Assembly (NCBI GenBank): GCA_016165875.1
Contig: JABBOT010000001.1
Location: forward strand, 34,465,011 to 34,529,010
Reading direction: 5' to 3'
Length of the DNA stretch: 64,000 nt
Origin: Acanthopleura granulata
Taxonomy: Eukaryota > Mollusca > Polyplacophora > Chitonida > Chitonidae
In this document: positions 1 through 13,194 of the stretch, one piece after another
How positions within the stretch are numbered: position 1 is the stretch's first letter
Layout of the letters: each line of letters opens with the position of its first letter
Notes under the pieces: model-generated
Seen by the model: the letters and a program-made list of their open reading frames with translations, nothing else
The model's database searches: none
What the model was told of the DNA's origin: nothing
Made by a program: the position numbers and the translations under genes

Positions 1-1034
1 AGATTTGTGCGGGCAGCTAGGAGATCAAGTGGTAATGCTATTGAAATTCGCCGCATAATAAACAACAGCAAATGGTTTGACGCATGGATCTTTTTCCCAC
101 CACTTCCTCACCGATTGTTTAAGGTGACGAATATATGGTGGAGAAGACAACCACACAATTAATGTGAAGAGGGACAAACATGTGTGAATGTGGAAAATAT
201 AGGCACTTATTCTCTTCATTCAAAGGAGTTTGTCCATAGGTCCAGGGTGATAAGTATTTTTATACTAATTCTTTTGAAACAGAAAATTAGTACAAAGTTG
301 AGCTATGTGGCAGAGATGTCAACATACATGTGGTACCATTTTTAATACTTTTAGATGTGGTACTTCTGTTTCTTGGGTCTCCTTAGTTTTTGTCTTTTTA
401 AAGAGTGAACCACCCAGGTACATGTCATCGGTGAACAAATTCAATATTCGCCCTTCCATTGTCTGCTCCTTAGCTTAGAGTAATTCCCATTTGAACATCC
501 AGTGGTTTCTAATACCCATTGAATGACTTACAATAGGTCTTATGCTTTCCAGAGATTCCCATTGCAAATAAATAAGCAAGGGAAAATTGCGTTGGTCTTC
601 TTCAGTTTCGATTATGTCTTATCTACTGCATTCTGTGTTTAAATAACTATTATTGATTGTTGATGAGGCGAATCTCTTTAATGATCTCTTCTAATTTGTG
701 AACATCATTAATGATGACTGTTTATTTGTGCTAGTTAAAAGGTGACTTGATAGCACAAAGACTATACAAACGGTACAACTTCTTTCTACTTCATTGTTTA
801 AGTATAAATGAGCATGAGGTTGAAATCGCGTCAATAGCACTGAGAAATTCAGTTTCTTTAATTCCCTTTATTTGTTGTCTCAATAAAGTATATCGTTTAA
901 CATGAAATTTACTTCCAGTTGTATTCACTTGACTAGAGTTGGTTTAGTTGGTTGATTGATCGATTGGTTGATAGGGGTTTAGTACAGTTAAGGCTACAGA
1001 TGTTGCCGCTTAACATAAAATGTGTTTCAATCAT

Positions 1035-1235
1035 ATTTATTTATTTAGTCTTTATTTGTTGAGTCTGGGGGAAACCCACAACCATCTGCAGATTTCTGGC
1101 GTACAACTGGAAAGAAAGCCAACATGAGAAGGGCTTAGACTCACGATCGCACTGGCCAGAAGCCTCATGAATCAGGATTATGAGGTCCCTACATCTTACA
1201 CTGAATTCAGCAAGTTTTGTAAACATGACAGAGCA
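1035..1235 (-). mobile_element. SINE, main family, internally deleted copy
   Basis: On the minus strand: a B-box-like GTGAGTCTAAGCCC, GTTGGCTTTCTTTCCAG, GCCAGAAATCTGCAGATGG, TTGTGGGTTTCCCCC, then an AATAAA/AAATAAATAAAT tail. The segment with the CCGTCGTATAAGTGAAATAT 3' end is deleted. The ORF at 1041-1226 is a shadow. Confidence 0.6.
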
Positions 1236-4200
1236 GAACTACCATAAAACAGGATTTTCAGTAAAAAGGCATCGTGGAAAAAATCGTCAACAGCTCAAAA
1301 TATTTGTAGAAAATAAAACAGTTTCTGATATTTTGAACACGTGATATTCTATCAATTGGAGAGGTAATGCCTTTGAAACTGTGATATTACAAAGGTGTGA
1401 AATGTTTGAAATGGCAAGTAGAATATGCGCAAAAGTGCCTTATTGAAATAAAGCTTCTTTACTTCAAACATTTCAACATGGGTTGGAACTGCGACCCTAC
1501 TGAAGTAATTGTTTCAATAGGGGGAATTTATTTCAATAGGGGTAGCGACAGCTCCACCTTACCACTGGTAAGTTACAAGGGACAATCCGATTAGTTTGAT
1601 CCGAAATGAAATCTGATAAATTGTGATCTTATACTGGCAAAGTACATAAACTGTTTGATACTCTGAGTGTATAGCACGGAACAGCCACTTGACGGTTGGT
1701 AGTATCTAGGTAGGTAAAAGAAGTGTCTAATGAAGTACACCTTCCGCTCAGTTCGCTGGTGTCAAAGAGACCCACTGATTGCATTCTAAAAACATTTAGT
1801 ATTCTTTTGTCCGATCCTGCATATCAAGTGACTAGAGGCATACGTTTAAATGAAAATCGCCGCGAGATGTTTAACTAAACTCTTCGCTTGTTTACTTTGT
1901 GTAATGGAAGTTATTATTTAAAGTCACATATATCTTAAAACTTATGCCCGGAGGTCATGTTGGTGCGGTGGATAATACCTTCAGATATATCATTCATGCT
2001 TTCTAGCTTCATTGAAATCTGCTGAATCTGCTATTCCGTGGACACTGACACTCAGATTACGGTATAGTGCGGTTTAATAAAATACGGCTTTGAATTGTTT
2101 CTAAACTGTTACTTGACGCCTAGTGTAACTGTAACTTGTCTGTGCATCTGTTCAGCTGGGTGATTAATAAACTTTTATTAAATATTTGTTTTATTAAGCG
2201 ATGTACGAAACGAAATGAATAAATGTTTGGTCTATGTATCTAAAATCTGCCCCAGCATGTCTTCCTCTTGAATTATATACATGTATCCATTGATGAACAA
2301 CAACAAATAAGAGATGAGAGAGTTTCATTCTAAAGAAATAATACAATCACCCCTCAAGATCAATCTCATCTGAAGTTGTATTAAGTAGAACCGTGATCTA
2401 TTTCGATTGGACAACCCCAAATAAGACGGACGGAATTAAACGAGGAAATGATCGAAGATATGCAAGCGTATTTCTTAAATCGAGCTGATAAATTGAAGAG
2501 AGCAAATGATTGACAGTAGCTGCCAGGGATGCCGTGCCAGAAGTGCTGGCTAAAGTTGATGCTGCGTGCCACAGACCATCTTCTCTCAAAGATAATGGTG
2601 CAGCTGACGGCGCTTCAAACACGCCTCGTTTTACAACGGAATCAATCAAGTGTGCACCGCAAGATGGTGTTGTCATCTGTTTATGCCACCTATGCTACTC
2701 GAACGAGAAATCAGATAAATAATGAGAGCGGTCTTTTAATTTGTCGCTGAAGTTTAGAAAAAAAGTAGTTGAAAAACAATACACATATTTCACATGCGTA
2801 TGCCGTAAAATTAGATGTACAAAATATTATAAATGTTGCCTGACGAAGAAATATACCAATGACGCCAACAACGACAAAGCACAGTTTGTCCCACAGATCC
2901 CAAATATGTCCACAACACTCGAAATAATTAAGACACACCATATATTTATATTTGGTGATTCCCACGCTTCGTTGAAAGTTGTCCGTTGAACGATTTCATC
3001 GATTAGAACATTTGCGCAATGGAACTGTTTCTTCTCTACTTTCAACATAGCGGCCTTTGAATCGGAACTATTGTACGTAGGCGAGTCTAATATATATTTG
3101 TTAACAATAGTGTTCAATATAAAGCATTTCGTCGATTTTATTCTCAATTCGAAATGTGCAAAAATGCTATAAAAGACTCCATGCTCATTAAATGTGTCAC
3201 AATGTGTCACATCAGTCTTCAATGTCCCTTATATATTTACTTTTGGCAAGCATATTATAAAATACACATATCTTTACCTGCTGAAAATTGCCCGAATTTT
3301 CTTCAACCACAGGCTGTTCGAGTTTAGCAAATAAGAAAAAATACAATGTGTATCTTCCACCATAAAATGGAGAAAAAGTGAGAATGATTTCGTATGACTT
3401 GCAGTGATACTTGTCCGCGTTGTCCTACAGACCGAGCAGACCAGTTAAGTAAGAAGGCTAGCTGCCCCTAGAGTAGTACATTTGACATGTTCAAGATGAT
3501 GGCATTAATGATGATGATGACAGTGATAACGGTACAGTATTATGATGATAGTGATGACAACGATAGTGACATCAAAAATGATGATGAAAAACAAAACAAA
3601 ACATAAAAGCAAATAAGAACACAAAATAAACAAACAAAATGTAATCTATCGCCCATTGCAGTCTCATACGTTGTAGGTAATGTACCAGTAGAACGCATTG
3701 CGTGGTGTCGCTGACAAACTGTTGGCAGCAAGAAGTGGCCGGATGGAGGGGAGTGTCAAGGGAATGGGACATTCCAATTGAGCTTTCATCACGTCGCCGG
3801 CGATGTGGGTTAAAGAATGATGAGGATAATTGATTGAATGGGGTCCACGCCACAGCGACCAGTGTTCCGTGGAGGTCAGTTATGTCGGACAACCAACTCG
3901 TACACAACGGAAACTCCCAGTAGACAGTTGACAATACCATCCTCTTCCCGCTGGTTGTTGCTGTAATTCTCACATCAAGGTTAATTCTACACTATTACCA
4001 GTTGAATCCAAGGTCTATTGGGACATGCGTCTCTAGCTGGAGTTTGTGTAGGTCTAGGTCGCAGATTACGTCGGCAAAATCGGCAAAGTCCGGAAAATGT
4101 CGTCCAAAGTAAGGTGCCTGGTGCTGCCCGAGAAACGTAGATAATGTGGGCAGAGACAGGTGCCCCGTTCCTGATTGCTCTCTGACCTGATCAGAAGTAA

Positions 4201-5979
4201 CCTGTGTGAGTGCTATTGGCGTTTCCAAATGTGGAGTGGGGAGAAGGCCCAATAATCACAGACAGCACGTCATGTGTCAGTCGTTAACGTCAGACAGGCT
4301 CCCTACTGGAGACAGCCATGGCACTGTACAAAGCCGAAGTCGGAGTTAATCCGCAAGGGCACGTTACCGTGAAATCCACTCAGCCTCTCGGTGGTATAAG
4401 ACCGACAGCTCACATCTTACCACAAGTACACGCTGGAAAGACGGAACTCATTTCGAATCGTTTTCATAAATGCTCCTTTACACGGGTTGAACGTCTTTAA
4501 ACTCATGAAGTGTTCGCTTTACATGGTAATCGGACAAGGAAAATGCCATAGCCGGGGACAAATGGATATTTATGAGCAAAATCATAGATCTTTAATTCCT
4601 AGATAAGACCTGGTATTATTCTGGGGATGGAGGTCTCCTTCCTCCCATATAAGCGTCCCAGCCCTTGCCCTACCCCACCACCAGACCTCAATTTTCACCA
4701 CATTTCAACACAACTCGCCATGTATATATGTCCTTCAATGTAACACCCTGGGAATCGTCCGACCAAGTGCAAATTTCCATTTTACGATTCCTGTTTAAAA
4801 GGTATCAAACCCGTGCTTTGGCATGAACACAGAATGTCCATTATCATAGGAAATATTGCAGCAAGCATCAAATATCATTCATAAAGTCAGGGAACATATG
4901 TATACGGTATACTGCTTTCGTTTCCACATCGACCTTATATTGTTCAATATATAAAAGCACTTTCCAGTGAATACAGCGATTTAAGTCACATGATCTTATG
5001 CATATTAATGTAAATGTAGAATCTTTTTTTAATTGGTACTCATGAAACGTTCTGTTACAATTTACTTCACCGTTACCCCGGCGAGTACCGAAAAAACTCC
5101 CTTTGGGCTAGAACATTCCTGGGATAGGTTATGGAATCAACTAACATTGCTGAAATTTCCGCAGACATGAAATAAAACCTGAAGGTAAATGTAAACAAAT
5201 CTCGGACGTTTTACGGGTAAGGGGGGCCTTATATGATTTATCAACATTATCAACTTCAGTACAACGAGAGCTAGCATGCATGACAGATTAGATAGAGGAA
5301 ATACTTGCCGTAAACATATCAGTTTTTTCTTCTTTTTGCTTTTTTGCCTTTTTCAGCCCACCACTACTGCAGATAGCGGATTCGTGCTGTTGAGTCATGC
5401 GTTTCTGTTTGACTGTACGTATTCACATTCGCCGGTAATCCTGGAGTATTTGAATTCCCCTCGGCGGTCAACATGGAGAAATCATTAAGCCAATAGAAAA
5501 CAAGAGACGGAATGGGTTAAAACCTACGTAATGGGTTAAGTCGACGGAAAGCCCCGCTTTCTCATCCAAATCAAACGAGGCTTTTAATGGGTGAATGTCC
5601 TGTACTTGAGCACAAACGAACCGATGTATCACTTTACCGACTGCTTTAATACACAACATTGATTTTAAGATAGAGGTTAAAATCCTCTACGTCTGTATCT
5701 CAAGAAAAAAAGATACTGATCACTGAGGTGTTTGATCTATACTGACCTGCCAGTAAACGCAATTTACAGAGGTCCCAGATTTTAAGTAGGGGCCTTAACA
5801 GGAAGGTTAATATGCATATGCGTTGGAAGTTCACACAATAACACATGTTAACTAACCTTAACCGTAAGATAATACCAGAATAAAAGCAGGCCTTAACATC
5901 ACTCCGTCACAGAGTGGAAACCTTGACAGGATTTCTCGTATTTAATATTTTCTGTTTTGCCCCTATTTCGCAGTATAAT
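1236..5979. other. Non-coding stretch, no gene supported
   Basis: AT-rich sequence with only short ORFs on both strands. The largest (131 codons at 2827-3222, 133 codons at 3572-3973, 85 codons at 3995-4252, all minus) show no recognisable domain, and the last has a stop directly before its only possible TTG start. Apart from the low-complexity tract at 3.5 kb I see no repeat structure. Confidence 0.6.
3496..3640. repeat. ATG/GAT- and AAACA-rich low-complexity tract
   Basis: A GATGATGAT-type segment (about 3504-3590) passes into an AAACAAAACA-type A-rich segment (about 3588-3640). Overlapping minus-strand ORFs starting with Phe/Ser runs are artefacts of it. Confidence 0.8.
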
Positions 5980-6420
5980 AATCACCGCCCTGTGGACACA
6001 GTGCTCCTTATTGTATGGTACCCACAAGCTACAGTAGAAAACCCTTGCATTAGACTGGGTCTTCACAGTGTAGCGCTGTCATGCTGTAGTGCCACATCCA
6101 AACACTATACCGAATACTCACAACGTGGCGTAGTCTAGTTGCATTGTCATATCCAGACACAAGAACGGGCACACATAATGGATTGATCTGTAGTTACATT
6201 ACCTTACCCAGGCACTAGATCGAACGACCAACATTATGCACTCTTGTTACATGTGCAGTACCATATCGAGTCAATAGATCGGACACTTACAATATAGTGC
6301 TCGGTTTCTGCAGTGCCATAACCAAGCACCAGATCAGAAACTTGTAATAGATTGCTTTCATTAACTGCAGAACTCTACTCGGCCACCAGAACGGACACTC
6401 GTTACATAGCGCCTCGTCCA
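5980..6420 (+). repeat. Minisatellite, period 55-59 bp
   Basis: At least six diverged units carry a CACYAGATCGGACACT element, then GCAGTGCCATATCCAGG. Unit starts fall at about 6103, 6158, 6213, 6272, 6327 and 6384, with weaker units before 6100. The short ORF at 5914-6138 lies partly inside and is not supported as a gene. Confidence 0.75.
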
Positions 6421-7483
6421 ACATTCACGTCAACAGCAAAAGCCAAGGTCGAGAAAATGCGAACAAGTGGCAAATCATAAATCAAGAGCCAGTTACAGCA
6501 CGAACTGGCAAACATAATCACCACATCTTCATGGTAGTGGACCTTGCTCCAAAAATACACCAAGGATTCATTGATTGTAACGACTAAGACAATACTTGTC
6601 GAAGACATTTTAATGCGAACATTCTAAAAAAATTACAATTCGATCCTGAAAAACAAGAAAGCATACCTTTTGAGTAAGACCTAATTTTCCATATTCACCT
6701 TATGCCTGAAAAAATCATGATTTGGGAGCATAGTTTTCTTCTGACAAGGCTAAAACTTACCAATATGTCAATAGTAATAGCAGTATATAAATTTTAAAGA
6801 TTAGAAAGAGTAAAAGACTCTCAGACTTACTAACTCTCTCAAATAGGTTTAATTTAAGAAAGCAATCTATACTACCTTGATTCTTACAATTTGCCCTTCT
6901 GTCTCAACGCAATGAAATTGACACTGGCGCGGCTCTTTGAAGTTACAGATTGAACAGGTCCCATCAGTTGTCTACTGTCCACTCATCATATATTTTACCA
7001 CACCAGACTCCTGTATTATATGTCAGCAAATATAAACAAATGACCCAGGGATGGGCCGGGAACACAATACGTCTCCCAGAACTGGAAGTAAAAGGAAATC
7101 TGCAGACGAGGGGGATTGGTGAAAACCCAGGTTGAAGCAAGCCTGGTTGTCTAGTTGGGAAGACGTGCTTGGTTTCACTGGCTGTTCACGAGCAGATGTA
7201 CGTTATACTCACGACTCCAGGACTTTGGTGTCAATTTTAGCTGTAACTTATCGCTGCTTTTTAATTTTGCACATCATACATATTAACCGTTCGTGACATT
7301 TCTGAATTCTCAGCGTTCTGTATTATCTCAATATGGACGTTTTTCTCACTTCAACTTCTCCCTTGAGCGGACTTGTCGATGCATGATTTGTTGCGCTGGT
7401 GAAAGCGATCTTGACAAACGGTCTTTAATTAGCATATGTAATAATCTGAACGGTTTCTTGGAAGCGAAGGACACGCCTTTGGA

Positions 7484-7503
7484 AATAATAATAATAATAA
7501 TAA
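7484..7503. repeat. (AAT)n microsatellite
   Basis: About six uninterrupted AAT units. Confidence 0.9.
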
Positions 7504-8264
7504 CGACAACAAACATCACCAGTACGGGTTAATATCTCACCTTTACGATTTTGCTTCGTCAGGGCTTTTATAATTACCTTGTACAATATGCCGAGATGGA
7601 TTGTGTGGGAACATAATTATCTTTATGCACTAGTTTATCACCCGGCTGGATTGCATTATATCTCTGTTGTAGGCAAGGGGAATAACCGGTAAGCCTTGGG
7701 AGTTCATTAAAGCACATATAGCTGAAAACTCATTATGTGAGAGCAGATATAGAATCTATTTCTATAGGTTCGTTATGGTGCATTGTTTAGTGCAAGCACA
7801 GTCGTAAGCAATAACGATATAGCACAAAATGGTACTGAACACCTGTGGCAAGTTTTACATTTTAAGAGGGTGTTAATAAATCCCAGTGGTTTATGTCGCA
7901 TTGTGTTTTCATTCCTCTCTGATTCTCTGACCGCTGTCCAGTACAGATGTCCAGAGATCTACAGCCGATATCCTGTAAGCATTATCCCTTTATTCAAAAC
8001 TTTCTTCCATACCAGGGTGGCACTTGGCATAAACACTAAGTGGTATAGAACGATGCTGTATACATATATTTGTCTCATTTTTCACGCCGCAATAGAAATG
8101 CACAGTCTGATTTAGGTGTGAAGAACTCCATTCTACATAAGTATCCCTCCTATAAATTATATTTGAAACGGTCACATTATGAGCTTCTGTTGTAGGCACA
8201 TTGTACGAATTATCGGAAAATAAAGCAACTGGATTAAATTTCAGCATTATGATGGGGTAAATCC

Positions 8265-8338
8265 AAGTAATGCCGGGTGGGAAAATCCACGACTGTCCGC
8301 AAGGCTGCTGGCGGACCTTCCCACGCACGGGCGGGTAT
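8265..8338 (-). mobile_element. SINE body fragment, main family
   Basis: The minus strand reads GTGCGTGGGAAGGTCCGCCA, GCAGCCTTGCGGACAG and TCGTGGATTTTCCCACCC, matching the family's central body. Head and 3' end are missing. Confidence 0.6.
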
Positions 8339-10539
8339 AAGAGTTAAACAACAATAAAAATGGCTCCTAAAACTGACAACTACATGTAAGTGTATGCCAA
8401 AGACAATTTCTTCACCCAGATGTTATAACATGACTCATTACTACAATAAAATGATCCTGGCAGCAAACAGCCATCAAACTTGCACACACCTTCCCACCGC
8501 GAGGGCTAGGTGTCGACAAATTGCACCGAATGTGCTACGCTTGACATTTGTCTTTCCAAGTAACGGGAAGCTAAGCAAAAACCCTCAAGTGTCGATAGGA
8601 GACGACTCATGGTGTCATCGTGTGGTTCCGGCAAATATACAATATCACGGTGGTGAGGTCTACATGAAATATCTTTCCGATTTTCTTTTTTTTTTGTAGA
8701 ATTATTTACAATGCAGAAACTAAACGCAGGGTGAAAGGTTTTCTGAAAACGCGCACAAGGGTTATTCTTAATTGAATTAAATTACCGCGCAGTGCAAAGT
8801 CATAATAACAGCCCGTGCCCATTTTTTAGAAATGTTTTTCACTTTCTGTCTGACATAAGCTAGGACTCAGTTTTACCTTGCGCGTACATTTCATCAGGGG
8901 GATGCTATGTGTGGCGCATATCGATTAATCAACTTTCGCAAGAATTATCCGTAATGTGTACACTTAATCCATAATTAGATATATAGTAATTAATAATAGT
9001 GCAGAACTTTCACCTACATCGTGGTACATGTAAAACGTTCCTTAAATTGTGTTAGTGTTTTGTTGAAAATCCGCAACTTACTTCTGTCAGTGTTAGTGCA
9101 GTTTAACTATTTGATCTAAAAAAAAAGGAACAGGAAAAAAAGAGAGGGATTTAAAATTTCGTGTGAGATTTTATGCCGCCTCAAGTTTGCGGGGAATTTA
9201 AAATAAGAATTTCATGGACTTCATAAAACAAAAGTGATTAAAGACACACTGTTGGTGCAATAAACGAAATTTTTCTGGACAGGCGACACTAATATCTGTA
9301 GCGCAGGAATAGATGATCATAAAAGTGCATATTTCCAACCAGAAGATGACAGCGCATAGCGATAGAAAACATCGCTGTAAGGAGTTTTCACCTCAAGTTA
9401 CCAAATAATTTGGCCACGATGACTCACTTTGATTGTCATCATATATAGCTTATGTGCTTCGATTGTTGGCGTGGTGGTAAACTGCAATCACCTTGCTAAT
9501 AGCATCCGGAAAAAGGAGGATAAAGCCTATTAAACCCTGGTTTATATAAGGCAGTAATTGGGGTCCAAGGCTATGAAATTCCTTATAGGCAAATAAAAAC
9601 CCGCCATGTGTGACTGGATATAAAATAGACCTTAATAGTCTTAGGAATATAATGCGACCCCATCTGGATTAGGTGTACAATTATCGACTGTATGCCATCT
9701 GTTGTCGTTGACATCCCTCTTGTCTATTTGGCAAAAATCCACACAGTTCTGGGCCATTGGAACCAGCTGTGGGTCGCATAACTTAGCATTTGCATGGGCG
9801 CTTGTTTTGAAACTTCGTTCAATTTCGCATGACTCTAATAAAAGACATGCGAGCGACGCGACAACGTAGGCTGAAGTGTTCATTGGATTGTTCATCTGGA
9901 TTGAAATGTCCCTGGTTTACAGATTGAACATCTTGAGCTGCATAAAAACGCCTTCGATTGCTTCCTACTTTTCACAAAAGGCACGGTGTAATCCCGATAC
10001 TTAACAATCCCACGCACCGTTCCAATAGCAATAATGAAGTATTAGGAAAAAAGCTCACTGGTGTCCTTCAATCCATGGCTCCTTGCGTAGTCATACTAAA
10101 ATATGTGTTCAAAATATGACCTTTTTATATACTCATTTCCAATGTTGATTTGTGTGCTGTTTGTATTGCACAGGGTATACTGAAACGGTACCGACCACAA
10201 TTTGCCCTGCATTGAGGTATATACAATGACCAACATATATAAGTAAGCTGTAACTGACTGTCAAGGGATGTTAAGTCACACGCTTTCACTCCATTCAACC
10301 TGTCGCGCCCCAGGTCATTTGGGAACATATGAAATGAATGCTCAGGCGCAAACATGTGCCCAACGTTTATTGCAGTTACTGGTTGCTCCACGGAACATAA
10401 GGATCTGACCGCAAGTGATCAGCAAACATGATGTTAGGCATACATATACATTAGTAAAATAAGTTACATTTTAATTATTCAATCCGGGACAATATATCTT
10501 GTCACAGAGTTATCCGTCCTTCTTTTTGTTTAAAGCTGC

Positions 10540-10615
10540 TATCACGGAGAGGGAGGGAGAAAGAATAGGGTGAAGAGAGAGAATGAGTGTGTGTGGGTGT
10601 TTGCGTGTGTGTGCA
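10540..10615. repeat. GA-rich then GT-rich low-complexity tract
   Basis: A purine stretch (GAGAGGGAGGGAGAAAG) followed by a GTGTGTGGGTGTTTGCGTGT stretch. No gene overlaps it. Confidence 0.8.
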
Positions 10616-10919
10616 GTTACTCATTACGACATCGTTTACATCATCGCCACATGCCAATGCAGTGATTAGTCATTGGATTCCCCATCGGACTGGACTTGAA
10701 AGACGTGCATATATATCCGGTCTGCTGGTTGAAATTAAGCCTTAATGAGCATGCCAATCTGATGCGGATTGATTGAAAATAATTTATTGGGTTGTTTAGC
10801 GCTGTCAGGCTCGTGCATTGGTCGAAATTGTCTAAAATATCGGCGAGAGGTTTTCTGTAAGGAAATATATTTATTTTTGATTAAATGCTCGTTCAGTAAA
10901 ATGACGTGGGCAGTCTAAA

Positions 10920-12009
10920 TAAAATGAACCCGTGCCGCCTTATTCCTCATTACTATTTCTGCTTGTTCGGCGTAGAGAAGAGCGGTGAATCGATTCCGGC
11001 TGCTCGGAGTCTTTGCTGCAAAGGGCTGGACTAAACAGCCACGCTCCGGGGACGGCTACAAGGATGCCTCTTCACACCAAGGATTAGCACCACGAATTTA
11101 GAGCAAAAATTTTGCCTTTACCTAAAAGAGCTGACGTTTGTGGCCACCCTTGTGTTAATCAGCTCGGTTGTTTCCGGGAAGAAACGGTAATGCTTTAGCA
11201 AAACTCTAGACAAATTAATTACCCGAAGAGGTGTTTCGCAAGGGATAGAATTAGGAAAATTGACGCTAGTTGTGTATGTGGTGTGCTTTGAATGGATGTC
11301 TGACCAAGCGATACTCAGAATCCCACTGAGTTCTGGGTTTATTGTTTCTTGGATTTGTCCACAATTGCCTTAAGGAGGCAGTATTTAGAAAATGCAAGTA
11401 TCCCTGGATTGCTGTTTGTTGGCGTGGATGGACCAACAGCAGCTGATTGCAGCCGCACGATGGGTGATTCCATTAGTTTAACGACTTCTAGGAAGAGAGG
11501 ACTAGGGGCCCGGCCAGCCGTCACTCCGTAGACTAACCACAGCCGAAACAACACAGGCGCCGCACGGGCGGGCAGTTTTGCTTACTGCTGACTCAATCAT
11601 GTCAACTGTATCGTTCTTTATAACGCTGAGCAATGAATGGATATATACCGTCAATTCTGAGACTTGTATATAGGAAAAGTAGACCTGCTTGTCACGTTGC
11701 CAGTGGGAGGATTCCACTGGACGATACCTAAGCAACTGTACACTTGGGAATCTTGGAAAAGATTCTTCCCAAGGTGCTTTGGGAGTTTTATTTCAACGAA
11801 TCCACGCAACAGTCAGCTTTTTCATTGGATGTCGAGTATTACCTGTTGGACGCGTGTTGACTTGATAAAGATCGATTGTTGGACACCAGACCTTCAGAGC
11901 AAGTGAGACGCCTCGTGGGCCAGCAGCAACTTCGTGCGGTGTTTACTACACGGAATTTCATGCTTTCAAATGCGATAGATACACTGCCGGTCATCACTTA
12001 CATTCGGAT
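10920..12009 (+). other. Probable 5' leader/promoter region of the receptor gene
   Basis: This stretch upstream of the receptor ATG has no convincing coding frame. It is richer in GC than its surroundings at about 10930-11080, and GT-type donor candidates such as the GTAATG near 11188 are present. A TATA-like TATATA occurs near 11640 and another near 11667. The receptor frame is open from 11869 to the ATG but contains no earlier ATG. A 5' UTR, possibly with a spliced leader exon, is likely by position only; neither the transcription start nor any intron can be fixed from sequence. Confidence 0.35.
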
Positions 12010-13194
12010 ATGACAGAGGAAAGTGGAATAATTGCCGACAACTTTACTTTGGCTCAGAATGTAAGTACTCTCAGTCTTTTGGAAAATGGTATAATCTGCA
12101 CGCTGATGACGCTTCTTATTCTTGTGACGATTATCGGAAATATCCTCGTCATTCTCTCCGTCTTCACACATCGTCCTTTGCGAAATGTTCAGAATTTTTT
12201 CATCGTTTCGTTGGCCTGTTCGGACCTGGCCGTGGCAATTGTGGTCATGCCTTTCCATGTCATCGACTATATCTATGATCAATGGGTTCTAGGTGCTGTG
12301 TTTTGTGAGCTGTGGCTAACCAGCGATATTCTGTGCTGCACCTCGTCGATACTAAACCTGTGTGCTATAGCCATGGATCGGTACTACGCAATCCACGATC
12401 CCATAAACTACTCACAGAAGAGAACTCTGAAGCGAGTCCTTTTACTGATACTGTTGGTATGGTCAGCCAGTGTGATTATCTCAGTGCCGCCGCTCTTTGG
12501 CTGGAATAGCAGTGGCAAGACGTTGTATGATGAATATAACCATGTATGTCACTTAACCGACGAGAAAAGCTACGTTGTGTATTCGGCCTGCGGCTCGTTT
12601 TACGTACCGCTTGTTGTCATGTCGGTTGTTTACTTGAAGGTGTACCTCGCTGTTAGACAACGGCTCAGACAGAGAACACGAAACGCTGCCATGTCCAAAT
12701 TAAAGTCGATCATTAAGAGATCGAGTACTAATGGAGGCCTCAAAGATAACTGCTGTGAAGATGGAGTCGATGAGAACGGCCAGAACTCCAGTGAGACCAG
12801 TGTCCAGAAAGACGCGTCGGAGGCCGAAAATTCCAGTGAAACCAAACGGCGCGAGAAACAGGCAAAAGCGAAGGCAGGTGAGCCACAGGTTGTAACTCAG
12901 TTTCTCGAGCAGAGACAGAGAATTTCACTGAACAAAGAAAGGAAAGCAGCCCGTACTTTAGGCGTTGTCATGGGAGCGTTTGTTTTGTGCTGGCTACCGT
13001 TTTTTCTAATGTACATTATCGTGCCCTATTGTGATTCCTGCATAAGAATTGGACAACTGGAGTTATTTTTTGTCTGGCTTGGTTACATCAATTCTGGACT
13101 GAACCCACTAATTTACACTGTTTTCAACAGTGATTTCCGAAAAGCGTTTAAAAAACTGCTGTGCGGTTGGAAAGCAGTGCGAAATTACCTGTAA
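12010..13194 (+). CDS. Tyramine/octopamine-type aminergic GPCR, single exon, complete
   Basis: This is a 394-residue rhodopsin-class (class A) receptor, predicted to sit in the plasma membrane of neurons or target cells and bind a biogenic amine. Seven hydrophobic helices are visible at about residues 27-51, 63-86, 99-121, 142-164, 188-212, 314-338 and 351-371. Key residues are N44, D72, C99 and C180 (disulfide), D106 (amine-binding aspartate of helix 3), DRY 123-125, W151, S192 and S196 in helix 5, P200, CWLP 327-330 followed by FF, NPLIY 365-369, and C385 as a possible palmitoylation site. N11 and N17 are N-glycosylation sequons; there is no signal peptide. Loop 2 and helix 4 (DPINY.QKRTLKRVL, then PPLFGWN) match the type 1 tyramine/octopamine receptors of protostomes. 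Loop 3 (about 213-312) is hydrophilic and Ser/Asn/Glu-rich. The protein is short for this family, with short N-terminus, loop 3 and tail. The ATG is the first in frame after a TAA at 11866-11868, with G at -3. Alternatives are an alpha2-adrenergic-like or 5-HT1-like receptor. GPCR assignment is near certain; the ligand is inferred. Confidence 0.9.
   Translation: MTEESGIIADNFTLAQNVSTLSLLENGIICTLMTLLILVTIIGNILVILSVFTHRPLRNVQNFFIVSLACSDLAVAIVVMPFHVIDYIYDQWVLGAVFCELWLTSDILCCTSSILNLCAIAMDRYYAIHDPINYSQKRTLKRVLLLILLVWSASVIISVPPLFGWNSSGKTLYDEYNHVCHLTDEKSYVVYSACGSFYVPLVVMSVVYLKVYLAVRQRLRQRTRNAAMSKLKSIIKRSSTNGGLKDNCCEDGVDENGQNSSETSVQKDASEAENSSETKRREKQAKAKAGEPQVVTQFLEQRQRISLNKERKAARTLGVVMGAFVLCWLPFFLMYIIVPYCDSCIRIGQLELFFVWLGYINSGLNPLIYTVFNSDFRKAFKKLLCGWKAVRNYL

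Larger units (their letters stand above)
6421..10919. other. Non-coding stretch left of the receptor gene
   Basis: Only short ORFs without recognisable domains; the longest (110 codons at 7783-8115, 112 codons at 7990-8328) overlap each other on opposite strands. It holds an AAT microsatellite, a SINE fragment at 8.3 kb and a purine/GT tract at 10.55 kb. Confidence 0.6.

Noticed and set aside
3572..4252. Adjacent minus-strand ORFs with a GT donor-like site near 3998-4000
   Set aside because: The upstream frame is preceded directly by a stop, no acceptor pairs with it convincingly, and the peptides match no family I know.
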